Assembly (NCBI GenBank): GCA_031761405.1
Contig: JASEVX010000005.1
Coordinates: 36,967,198-37,031,197 of the forward strand
Source of the DNA: Serripes groenlandicus
Taxonomy: Eukaryota; Mollusca; Bivalvia; Cardiida; Cardiidae
Reading direction: 5' to 3'
Length of the DNA: 64,000 nt
In this document: positions 55,425 through 64,000 of the stretch, piece by piece
Layout: the number at the start of each line of letters is the position of its first letter
Numbering within the stretch: the first letter of the stretch is position 1
Made by a program: the position numbers and the translations under genes
The notes under the pieces: model-generated
The model's database searches: none
What the model saw: only the letters and a program-made list of their open reading frames with translations
Told to the model about the DNA's origin: nothing

Positions 55425-55872
55425 TTAATACTGAAAGTAGACGTATTTTTTTTACTGAGTTGCAAACAGTTGTGAATAGGAAATAGGTAAATGCTTGGTT
55501 TTGCTGCTATTCCATGGCGCATCTCACAATTTGAAAATCCGCATCTGACCGGGGGATCCTCAAAATCCCCTTGTTTCAAAAATGGCACAATGCTCAAAAT
55601 CCACTAACATGAGGTCGTTACATTTTTCGCCTAGGGGATTCTGATTACCTTGTTAAATCCACCGAGGGGACTTTGAGTACTATGCCCCTTTTGGACCGAG
55701 GGGATTTTGAAGAAGACTCCATCCGTACCCACAATAGGCGGTTTAGTTGAATAACTAGGAAGTTATTTACTGACACTGAAAACCCTTTTAGTCCCTCCTT
55801 ATCACGACCTCTGTAGAGATATATCCTCCCGTGTTGTGGCCCCATTGTTATCATACAAACACATGCTGTTTC
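55425..55872. other. No gene seen
   Basis: 'aggggattctgattac', 'gaggggactttgagta' and 'gaggggattttgaaga' at 55,633-55,712 are three loose copies of a roughly 35-bp motif. The - strand ORFs over it (55,412-55,597, 55,645-55,941) have no known domain. Confidence 0.4.
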
Positions 55873-56083
55873 ACCCTTTCCCTCATACATCAAATCTGCA
55901 GTAGACGTTTTTGAAAGTATCTGGGCAAGTATATTGAACAATTATATACATGGAAAACTATAACCTGAAGGCAGTTGAAAACATTGTGACAAGAGAAGAA
56001 TCTGCTCATAATGAGGAATTTTTCCTGTTGCCAGAATGTTTTTTAAAATCGTTTTAAAATACGTCTGTAAGTGGGAAAGGGCT
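55873..56083. mobile_element. Foldback MITE (CCCTTTCCC family)
   Basis: Left end caccctttccctcatacatc, 'tctgcagtagacg', centre 'gctcataatgaggaattttt', right 'acgtctgtaagtgggaaagg gctaa'. Diverged. Confidence 0.75.
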
Positions 56084-56204
56084 AACATAAAATCGATCAA
56101 CAAATACGGGGACAAATTAAACAACACTGATAATATATAAGGCCGTCTCTATGGCAGACCAAACGTTTCTAAATTTGTACAGATACCGAAACTTCAATTT
56201 TACG

Positions 56205-56262
56205 TCGTAAATAACAAACCAAGATTACATAAACCCCATTTGGTTTGTTATTTATGACGAAT
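56205..56262. repeat. Hairpin
   Basis: tcgtaaataacaaacca pairs with tggtttgttatttatgacga across about 23 bp, a near-perfect stem. Confidence 0.7.
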
Positions 56263-56284
56263 ATCTCGTTCTATACTTACAGGT

Positions 56285-56640
56285 ACTGAAATCCAGATTA
56301 AAGATAGTTTAGTCAAAGTTTTAAAATTGTTTAAAACATGCCTTGAAATATAGGAATCATAATTCATGTGATAAAATAAGAGTAATAATTTCACTTTCCA
56401 GTACAATACACATCTAAACATTGATCGTTAATTCTTCATTTTTACTGGGTAGATATACCCAGTAAGCAAACAAAAAAATGTAGGGACTACATTTTCATGA
56501 CTTTTCAGCATTATTGCCAAAATAGTTTTAAACTATTCATTTTTTATCTTGTTGTCACTATTAGCAATGTTTGCAGAAATTTCAACAATTCAACATTTTG
56601 ATCTCCATCTGGAGCACCTTTACTTTAAGTCTCAAACTTA
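56285..56640 (+). repeat. Segmental duplication copy C (diverged, partial)
   Basis: Shares 'agagtaat.atttcactttcc', 'ctgccaaaatagttt'-like and 'ttgatctccatctggag' words with copies A and B in the same order. It keeps the 'gaaatccag / agtcaaagttt' stretch missing from A. It is more diverged than A is from B. Confidence 0.75.
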
Positions 56641-56765
56641 TTGTTATTGTCATTTTGGTATTCGTTCAGTTTGCGTTTACGTTCATGTTAGCTTTCCTAA
56701 ATGTTGGCTACGCGATTACAATTATGTTGTGTTTTTATCATTCCCATAGAAAATGACGTGTTAAA

Positions 56766-57032
56766 TGAGCCGTCCCGTGCGAAAACCAACATTGTGGACT
56801 CTGCGTAAAGTATCGACCCGGATCAGCCTAAGCATGCCGCGCAGGCTTACCCGATAGACACTTTTCGCCTCCTTTGGATTTTCTGTTTCAGGAATCATTA
56901 CTCTGTATCTCTATCCCCTGAGACGGAATGTGTCGGCCCTGATCAGTCTGCGCGGACTGCGCAGGCCGATCTGGGTCGATACATTGAGCAGATGCAATCA
57001 TGTTGGTTTACTCGCGGGACGGGACGGCTCAA
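56766..57032. mobile_element. GAGCCGTCCC element, complete
   Basis: Ends atgagccgtcccgtgcgaaa and 'actcgcgggacgggacggct caaat'. The two halves contain inverted repeats (gtatcgacccggatcagcct and gccgatctgggtcgatacat) and the inner 'gattttctgtttcaggaatc'. The first 34 residues of the ORF from 56,930 are read from it. Confidence 0.85.
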
Positions 57033-57385
57033 ATGTTGTTGTACAACAGGAACGAAAACAAAGACAACTAGGAAGCGATTTTGACAATACAAATCGAAGT
57101 AACGTAAATCCCACGAAGGTAGAATATTTTACAAGAAGTCAAAACCATATCACACGTATATATAATATTTTACAAGAAGTTAAAGGTTTATCACGTGGAT
57201 ATGAAATAATACAACAAATGTTAAATATAGAAAACTGTTATGATTTTACATATTATAATGCTTTGCCCGCGACACGCCTCCATTTAAAGGCTCTTTCTGT
57301 CCGAATGACAGGTCAATGGAAACATACAGTAAAACGAATTATTTTGTATCGCCACACTCAAGAATTATTCAACATGTTAAATTGA
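57033..57385 (+). CDS. Unrecognised ORF downstream of the GAGCCGTCCC element
   Basis: About 117 residues to the TGA at 57,383-57,385, in frame with an ATG at 56,930 that lies in the repeat. The non-repeat part is polar and basic (QQERKQRQLGSDFDNTNRSN, LPATRLHLKALSVRMTGQWK), unlike a random AT-rich translation, and contains two copies of FTRSQNHITRIYN / ILQEVKGL-adjacent DNA (attttacaagaagt at 57,123 and 57,169). No domain recognised. It could be a captured gene fragment or an exon of a host gene. Confidence 0.3.
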
Positions 57386-57704
57386 TTTTCGTCTTGAAGA
57401 TGTGGTATTTTATGGTCTGGATTTCTAACATAACTATTTGTTCGATCTATTCTAGTGTACGCCGCCATTTTAAACATTCACAATCTTCATGCATTCATAT
57501 CACCTCGGCAGACTGCATCTAACCTTAAATATAGGATCTTGAAATCGGCCAAGGAGTGCCGAATATATGTTCATGTTCAGTGTATTCGGATCTTTTTCAA
57601 GAATACCTTAGTATCGTAACATTCTTGAGCGAACCATCTACAGTACGTGCATTTACTATATCATTTTACAGTGCTGGACCTGGACAGCATAGGTAACTTA
57701 CAAA
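57386..57704. other. No gene seen
   Basis: Unique sequence with no supportable motif. Confidence 0.45.
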
Positions 57705-57826
57705 CAATCAATGGGCTAAACGTTTATGAGGGATGGTAGCTAGTTCTATGGGAAGAATGTTGCGATAAGAACTGACTACATGTAGTACAAGAGTCATGTA
57801 ACTTAAAACACGGATGCTAACGGCTT
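57705..57826 (+). mobile_element. SINE body fragment
   Basis: 'caatgggctaaacgtttatg', 'tagttctatgggaagaatgt' and 'gaactgactacatgtagtac' match the SINE body. A relative at 59,440-59,536 carries the same 'actacatgtagtacgagagt'. Head absent; a foldback MITE follows at once. Confidence 0.6.
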
Positions 57827-57914
57827 TAACCCTTTCCCACATGTAGACGCTTTCTGACGCCTCTGAAGCAGACAAAGTTATCTTCTGCAGAGTTGTTGTA
57901 TGTGGGAAAGGGAT
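57827..57914. mobile_element. Foldback MITE, centre deleted
   Basis: 88 bp: ttaaccctttcccacatgta and tgtatgtgggaaagggatta brought together with only 'ctgaagcagacaaagttatc ttctgcaga' between. Confidence 0.82.
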
Positions 57915-57984
57915 TATCACCATTCAATTCATAATGTCCAGAAAATCGGTAAAACCCGAGAGTTAGTTCAACCGTATGTTTAAA

Positions 57985-58185
57985 TACGTGTCGAAACCGG
58001 GTGTCCCGGGTTCGATCCCCAGTCGCGGTATCTCGGTCATGGTGGAGTGCCCTTGGGCAAGGCACATTTCTCTAGCCTAGTACTGGTATGTTTACCCAGG
58101 GATCATGAATAAGTGAACTGTCGCCGTGTTATAACTGAAATAATGTTGAAAGCGGCGTAAAACCCAAATAAATAAATAAATTAAA
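57985..58185 (+). mobile_element. SINE, head partly lost
   Basis: B-box cccgggttcgatccccagtc, body 'gggcaaggcacatttctcta', 'cccagggatcatgaataagt', core 'gttataactgaaataatgtt', then an (aata)n tail. Same head type as 47.3 kb. Confidence 0.8.
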
Positions 58186-59138
58186 TACGTGTCGATCTGT
58201 CTTTGTGATTAATATATTGAAAATGTCTTAGATAATACTGTGTCTGAAAACGTCCATCTCGCCATATTTGTATCAAACAAGAATAAGACGTTGCTCGAGT
58301 CAGAACTATTTCAGTCCGTCAGTTAACTACAGGTGTGGAAATCAGTGTCACATCAGGACACAATTATATCTGAAATAACATCCTAGTCACATAAAAATTT
58401 GGCGGGTTTGACATAAATAGTGTTAATGATTGTACTAAAATACTTGTTTATAAATCTTGGTCATAAGATGCCTGTACACCAAGATGGCGAACTGAGTAGA
58501 TTCTGATCGGACTGCGCGAAGGTGCAGGCTGGTGTGGATCTTCGCTGGTCGAGAATCCACCAAGGTCGGTTTCCGTATACATTTGTCAAGTTCAAAGGGA
58601 CATTAAGGTCGAACACAGTAGCCCGAACATATATATACGTATCGTGCAAATATTGAAAAAGATTAACAGTTCATAAATTATAGATATTTATCCCTACTTA
58701 AGAATACAGATTTTTTGTTGTTGTACAATCGAAGTTTGATCGGTTCTTGCCATAAATATTTCTAACTTCGAAATTTAAACAAAAAATGTTTGATATATCA
58801 TAGCGTATAATCTTTTTATCCAATGCGTTTCTTAACAATTCTTGATCAGTTTTAAGAATTTTCTTAAATAAATCGTTCAGAAGAATATATTTTATTATTC
58901 AATTATTAATCGTACACATATATCGTCTACATATTTGTGTTTCTTGATTTATTTTTCAATCGTTTCTTTGCATCGTTTTATCCCGATAAACACATATGTA
59001 CTTATATAAGGGAAATGCTAGACATTTATGACAATTGAAGTATGCCTTATCTAGCCTCATTGCTGTTCAACTGTTTATTATACAACATTGATCTACATGA
59101 ATGCGTCAGCGACAGAAATAAAATACATACAAGAAACC
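58186..59138. other. No gene seen
   Basis: AT-rich. A short motif at 58,500-58,560 (gaaggtgcaggctggtgtgg atcttcgctgg) recurs loosely at 60,340-60,370 (atgctggtgtggaccttcac tg). No ORF is supported. Confidence 0.45.
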
Positions 59139-59290
59139 CTTCCCCACTTGCAGACGCATTCCGACGCAATAGCAGCAGACGACTTTTTAAAACATTGTGG
59201 CTAAAGGTGAAATTGCTCATGATGAGCAATCTGTCCTTTGGCCATAGTGTTTTCAACTTTATTTAACAATTCAGCTATCTTTTATGGAGA
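59139..59290. mobile_element. Foldback MITE, right end lost
   Basis: Left 'aacccttccccacttgcaga', 'agcagcagacgactttttaa', centre attgctcatgatgagcaatc. The right terminal CCC-box is not found. Confidence 0.75.
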
Positions 59291-59439
59291 TTTTGCAGGT
59301 TTTGGTCAATAACATTGTTTGCGAAACATCTACACAATGTGCATCAACATTATGATATCATTGTACAGTGCTGGAACTTGACAGCATAGGTAACTTACAA
59401 ACAATGGCCGATGAGTTTTCCAGCGTCATTGGTCATCTA

Positions 59440-59536
59440 TTAATGGGCAAATAGTTTATTTGGTAATGTAGTTAGTTGTCTGGGAAAAAATGTTGCGAGA
59501 GGAACTGACTACATGTAGTACGAGAGTCATATAACC
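59440..59536 (+). mobile_element. SINE body fragment
   Basis: 'tattaatgggcaaatagttt', 'gttgtctgggaaaaaatgtt' and 'gaactgactacatgtagtac' parallel 57,705-57,826. As there, a foldback MITE abuts the 3' side, so the pair may be one duplicated unit. Confidence 0.6.
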
Positions 59537-59741
59537 TAACCCATTCCCACCCAGCAGACGCATTATGACGCAATAGCAGCAGACGACTTTTGAAAACAAT
59601 GGGCAAAAGGTGGAATTGCTCACGATGAGCCATGTTTTCAACTTTATTTAACAATTAACATATCATTTATGGATATTTTGTAGGTTTTTGTCACTATGTT
59701 TTCAAAGTCGTCTGCTGCAGATTTGTTGTATGTGGGATAAC
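59537..59741. mobile_element. Foldback MITE (CCCTTTCCC family)
   Basis: Left ctaacccattcccacccagc, centre 'ggaattgctcacgatgagcc', right 'gtcgtctgctgcagatttgt tgtatgtgggata'. Confidence 0.82.
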
Positions 59742-59911
59742 TGTTGATAACGATTTTACTCGGATGTTGAATTGTGTGATATCATTGATAACTATTATGA
59801 GGAACACATCTGCTCATGACACTTAAAAAGTGAGACAGTTTTTTTCACCCGGAATTTTTATTTGCAAACAAACAAAACGACGTTAGTAAAATATCCGACA
59901 CATCGTCCCAT

Positions 59912-60172
59912 TAGCGCAAGAAGGTTGTAACTCACTATTTCCACAAAAGTAACTTTTTTGCAGATAATTAACTTATATCCATATATTCACATCATATTAA
60001 CATTTTGGAATCATATTCGTATTCTAAATCGTCAAAAAAGTTTAATGCAAAAAGGTTGTAACTCAAAAGTGTTTATTTGTTTGGTGCAAGAAGGTTGTAA
60101 CTGGGAGATACAACATTCTTGCACCCACTTTTTTTTTTACACAATTTTTTGTGCGAGAAGGTTGTATCTCAG
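59912..60172. repeat. Four spaced copies of an aaggttgtaact motif
   Basis: gcaagaaggttgtaactcac (59,916), gcaaaaaggttgtaactcaa (60,048), gcaagaaggttgtaactggg (60,086) and gcgagaaggttgtatctcag (60,152). The third copy forms a hairpin with 'tacaacattcttgcac' immediately after it. Spacings are unequal (about 132, 38, 66). Confidence 0.7.
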
Positions 60173-60189
60173 TGATATAACATAAGGAT

Positions 60190-60549
60190 TGTGTCTAAAC
60201 CAGTAAAGTAAAAAGGCATTTGTGAACTCTGTAGATTCTGTACATCTGCATTGCCTTTTCTGAATCTGCACAACTTGAGAAAAGCTTCTAACAAACTTAT
60301 GTATGTAATATGTAAAATGTATAGATCTTGATCATATTGTGCAGATCTACATGCTGGTGTGGACCTTCACTGTTTACAAAGGTCAATTTGACCCTTTTCC
60401 CATAGACATGACACTTGTTTATAATGAATATATGACATCATTCAACCTGGAATAGAGGAAAATCCTTTCTTTCTCACCATGTGGGGAACCTCTTTCCATG
60501 TTAGCTCATTTATATCTATAGGATTTAGTGGTTCATTGACTGGGATTTC
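60190..60549. other. No gene seen
   Basis: AT-rich gap; nothing recognised. Confidence 0.5.
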
Positions 60550-60804
60550 TTAGTCACAATCCCCAAATCTCTTTTGGGCTTGGAATGAGAATCCCCTCGA
60601 AAGAGATAATCTCATAAAAACAGCCCGGTTGGTTTTTCTCTTCTTTACAATTCTTTCATGAACCCAAATGGGTTCGACATGAAGCTTGATTTTGTCCTTG
60701 CCTTTAACTGCCTTTCTTTCTGAGTCTCTCTGCAGTGGTAAGAACTTTCTGTCTAGATGGAATTGCTTAACAGAGATGTATGATTCCTTTCTTTTCCACT
60801 TCAC
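60550..60804 (-). CDS. Unrecognised basic ORF, possibly a relic
   Basis: 84 residues, about a quarter Lys/Arg (KWKRKESYISVKQFHLDRKF, RIVKKRKTNRAVFMRLSLSR). No domain recognised. Upstream on the - strand are further short coding-like stretches, so it may be the end of a decayed gene. Confidence 0.25.
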   Translation of the reverse strand: MKWKRKESYISVKQFHLDRKFLPLQRDSERKAVKGKDKIKLHVEPIWVHERIVKKRKTNRAVFMRLSLSRGFSFQAQKRFGDCD

Positions 60805-60831
60805 TTATTTGCATGGACTGGTTGCTTAATT

Positions 60832-60988
60832 AACCCTTTCTCACCAGAAGACGCAATTAGACGCATGCGAAGTAGGCAAATTTTAAAAACATTATGATGT
60901 TGATGTCATTTAGAGAGATTTTCGATATGTTTGCCGTGATGTAGTCAATGTCGTCGGTTGCAAATTTGTAGTATGAGGAAAAGCCTTA
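60832..60988. mobile_element. Foldback MITE, diverged
   Basis: Left ttaaccctttctcaccagaa, 'acgcatgcgaagtaggcaaa', right 'gtcgtcggttgcaaatttgt agtatgaggaaaagcc'. The centre is mostly missing. Confidence 0.65.
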
Positions 60989-61129
60989 TAAACACCATTA
61001 ATTATATTTCTAAATTGTTCTTATTGTTGACTTCGTGCCTGTAAGGAACTAGACTTAACTAGGGCTTAATTGGGTAATATGATTGATTGCAATTCAAAAT
61101 TTCATTTTCCCTATGGTGTAAGTGAGTTG

Positions 61130-61930
61130 AGATAGAGTGATTAAGTTTCTGTCTTAAAAGTCTGCAAGATTTTATCCTCTTCTATTAATTCCCAATTATG
61201 GCTGTTCATTTCGGTCCAAGAAATTTTGTGTCGTCTTTTATTAGAGGTAGATTGTGGTCTTTCTTTGACCAGTTTGATGTCACACAATCACGACCTGAAG
61301 ATTTTAGAGAGCACCATGTCTCAAGGAAGGTAATTTTACCTTCAGTTTTTTTTTGCATAGTCAGACTTTTCCCCTTGCTCTAAATAGTGGTAATTCTTAT
61401 TTGGACTCATCTGTGCTGCTCATCAGGATGTGCATCCACTATACTCCCCTGTAACTCTAAGAAACCATCTTTAGAATCAACATCATCATTCACAGGACTG
61501 AAACTGGTCAGAGAAAATACAGAAGCTTGGAGACCTCTAGCACTGTGGTTGGACACCTGACTAGAAACGATATAACCTTGCGTTGCTCTCGACCTCCACG
61601 TAATTTACTTCTGATGTATCTTCATACCCGAATGGTTCTTACAAACTTTCGACCAGACAAAGCCGATTTAACCAGCCTGTGTATTACTAATACATCTGTC
61701 CTGTTGGGCCCTTCTTCCTCCCCTGTCTTTGAATGCCCTGCGATATTGCTTTTTCTTTTCATTTGTAGCTTGCTTGGGACATCCTTTCACAGAGTTTGTA
61801 CCATGGGATGCCAACTCACATAACAACCCGTTTTTTTAGTCTTTCATAGATGTCATCTTCATTGTCATCATTCTTTCTTGGTTGTAATCTATAGTTTCCT
61901 TGACGTCATTGGTAAACCAGGACTACTGGT
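61130..61930 (-). other. Decayed coding-like stretches
   Basis: On the - strand several runs look protein-like but are broken by stops and frame changes: SNKRRHKISWTEMNSHNW (about 61,190-61,245), FSLTSFSPVNDDVDSKDGFL (about 61,460-61,520) and QPRKNDDNEDDIYERLKKRV (about 61,825-61,885). + strand ORFs (61,198-61,383 and 61,527-61,823) overlap them. I cannot name a family. An old retroelement or processed gene are both possible. Confidence 0.25.
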
Positions 61931-62489
61931 ATACTTTGTTGAAAATACAGATATGCTGCTGAACAGGGACATCATCAGCTGAGTCTCAGAGTAATTGGGA
62001 CCAAGTTAATCATCAAACTTATTTTATAAGTTATGTTTGGGTTAGACTTCACTTCTTAGTGGTATAGAGTTACACATTATGAGATCAGAATATATCAAAA
62101 TATCATTGACAAAGGACTCTGATCTTCATACCTTGCGTAGGAAAAATATCATCCGAAGTAAGCATCATCTATTTTATCTTTTGCTCCAACATTATGAAAT
62201 GTAGGACTGATACTTTTTAAATCGGTATCTCATATCAGGGTAACAATAAGGAATCATTTTTGTTGTTTGACTGTCCGTCAGTATGACAGTAATGTTATGA
62301 CTTATTAATAGGAGACATAGTCATGTGTTACCTAACTCTTGCCTGAAGCTTAGGATACTAAGGAAAGAATAAAGTGTTAGAGAAATCTAAATAATGTGTA
62401 AATATATAAACTAAATGTCATTGTAATATAAGCAATACAGATACAATGAAACGTTTCATTATAGATATATCAAAGAAGTGTAAACTGAC
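61931..62489. other. No gene seen
   Basis: AT-rich; nothing supportable. Confidence 0.45.
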
Positions 62490-62690
62490 TTAATGAACTT
62501 GTGAGTTCGAATCCCGGCTCGGCCAACTTTCTTTCCGACGATTGACAAAAATTGCTTGGGAAGATCGTTGTGTTGAGTACTGGTGTGAGAAAACCAGGAA
62601 GTGCATGAGTAGGTGAACTGGCCGCCGTGATATAACTGCGAAATTGTTAAAAACGGCGTTAAACTCCAATCAATCAATCAATCTATGGAC
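62490..62690 (+). mobile_element. SINE, head truncated
   Basis: Begins in the B-box (gtgagttcgaatcccggctc), continues 'attgcttgggaagatcgttg', 'gtaggtgaactggccgccgt gatataactgcgaaattgtt' and ends in (caat)n. Same type as 55.2 kb, opposite orientation. Confidence 0.82.
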
Positions 62691-62751
62691 TACAAGCTGA
62701 AAAACCAGGGCAGTGAAGACAGATAAGATAGGACAATTGCCTATATAGATA

Positions 62752-63172
62752 CCAGGGACGTAGATAAGAGGGATAGGTTACTAAACTGTATACTTAAATA
62801 TCACCCGTGCCAACAGTTGTAGCAAGTAAAACTAAAAAACTGTTCAAGATATGTAAATAAAAAATAAAAATTCTGGAAGTTTAAACATTTTTCTATTGCA
62901 GTAGATAAAACTATTTTAATATACTACAGGTTTTGATAATATGTTATCCTTATAACAATTCCAGTTGTTCATTTTATTTCTAACTTAAGTTGAAATGTTA
63001 AGATTTCAGAATATGTATGTTTTGTTCATGTGCCAAATGTGACTTCAAAGTTTTATATGTTACAAAATGTGAACATTTGTACAATTTTATTTCTAAGTGT
63101 GATATTTTAACCAGATAACAGGTGTACAGGTGGAGTTGCCTATCCCTCTTGTCTATGTCCCTGTAGATATCA
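62752..63172. mobile_element. About 420-bp element with 30-bp inverted ends
   Basis: Left end cagggacgtagataagaggg atagg, right end cctatccctcttgtctatgt ccctg. Flanks read tagatac / tagatat, a possible 7-bp duplication with one mismatch. No gene inside. The first seven bases (cagggac) equal those of the larger transposon at 29.8 kb once its leading 'at' is removed. Confidence 0.65.
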
Positions 63173-63248
63173 ATAGAAGGTAAACTGTATGAAAACGAAT
63201 ATACATACAAGCTAGCTTCACGAGTTCTAAATCGTATTTGAAGAAAGG

Positions 63249-63600
63249 CTTGTTGCATGCATTGAGTTATCAACAAGTGCCAACGATATATTTTTAAAAC
63301 GCAATGCGTAATATATACTAGTCGTGGATTTTCACACTAATGACGTTCAGGGAGGGTTGGATGTCGAATAATATCCTCACTTTCCAACGTGTTGACAAAA
63401 GATAAACGACTTTTCTTTTTGCCACTGACGTATGATGGTGTCAGAAAATCAGCCCATGAAGAGATAAGAACCAAGAGTGGCGAAATGAAAGTTGTTGGAA
63501 TTTCTCATGGATTCGTGCATTTTTCAACCACATATTCATTGTTCAAGGTCATTCAGTATTCAGTATTTCATATGTTTATATCTTGCTGCCTTCTAGCCCT
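63249..63600 (+). repeat. Second duplicated segment, copy at 63 kb
   Basis: Matches 20,343-20,515 and 21,254-21,440 without the intervening 740 bp and without the 37-bp hairpin. It has about 32 bp (ttctttttgccactgacgta region, 63,413-63,447) not seen in the other copy. Confidence 0.78.
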
Positions 63601-64000
63601 GTACTTATTTATGTTGTAGGAATTTACAGGATTGTTTAAAGTAGTCGCAATTTTTTTAACAAATGAAGTGATGTGATAAAAAACATTGCATCAAAAGTTG
63701 TCCTTCAAAAAAAGACATCGCGTATGCTCATTTTTCATTTTGTTATTATCCTGCCTACGCGACGTCTTTTCAAAACATGCGAAAAAAGCATCACTAATTT
63801 CCGACCATGAATCTGGTCGGAAATTTGGTGACGCTTCCAGGGTCGAATCTGGCGTACGTTATGTTTGTCAAACAAAAATACTCATATGGGACAACATTTA
63901 ATCATTTATCTATCATATAAAGTAAACACAAATGGTCTTACTCACGTTTTTATGTGTTTTAAAATCTTTTTAATCCACCTCTCAGAGGCCTGACTTTTAA
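63601..64000. other. Non-coding with one hairpin
   Basis: 63,795-63,824 holds aatttccgacca / tggtcggaaatt around a 6-base loop, extended by weaker pairing (gcatcac / ggtgacgc). The ORF at 63,686-63,901 spans it and has no domain. Confidence 0.5.

Noticed and set aside
56549..56756. Small hydrophobic ORFs
   Set aside because: They lie in duplication copy C and its flank. Apart from the shared start they are not conserved in copies A and B.

Overview
This is a gene-poor, AT-rich eukaryotic window built almost entirely from interspersed and tandem repeats. The repeats point to a bivalve mollusc, with a dreissenid-like mussel as a weaker guess: long elements opening with 'tttagctcacctgagc', blocks of 'aaggtcacact / gtccggcc', tRNA-headed SINEs with the core 'gtttaacgccgttttcaac...tatatcacggcg', and about twenty foldback elements opening 'ttaaccctttccc'. 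The taxon comes from recalled repeat style, not from a search. There are no operons, no CRISPR arrays, no rRNA and no convincing free-standing tRNA genes.

Layout. 1-610 is the 3' end of a leucine-rich-repeat gene on the + strand, broken by a 1-base frameshift. 0.9-9.6 kb holds a 95-bp tandem repeat, a SINE, foldback elements, three molluscan repeat blocks and a 40-bp minisatellite of about 16 copies. 9.6-22 kb holds more minisatellites, SINEs, an inverted-repeat element (15.6-17.1 kb) and one copy of a 1-kb segmental duplication. 22,168-27,397 is a decayed tyrosine-recombinase (DIRS-order) retrotransposon on the - strand, with gag, RT-RNase H and YR remnants and A1-B1-A2-B2 split direct repeats. 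27.5-35.3 kb holds further 'agctcacc' repeats, one of which is split by a 2.66-kb DNA transposon with 33-bp perfect terminal inverted repeats. 35-40 kb holds small inverted-repeat elements. About 40.3-47.0 kb is a nearly complete but dead LINE on the - strand (ORF1, endonuclease, reverse transcriptase, C-terminal region). 47-64 kb holds SINEs, foldback elements, the second and third copies of the segmental duplication, an 839-bp tandem duplication and a few unidentified ORFs.

The main biology here is mobile-element turnover. The DIRS-like element and the LINE each keep recognisable catalytic motifs but carry several stops and frameshifts. The small elements depend on enzymes made elsewhere. 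Duplicated copies inside the window preserve pre-insertion sites, so two small inverted-repeat insertions can be dated relative to their hosts and their target-site duplications read directly. No host gene is complete in this window. I found no convincing new functional system. The most unusual items are the acidic insertion in the RNase H of the YR retrotransposon, the TIR transposon with no recognised transposase, and the satellite that grew from the end of a foldback element.
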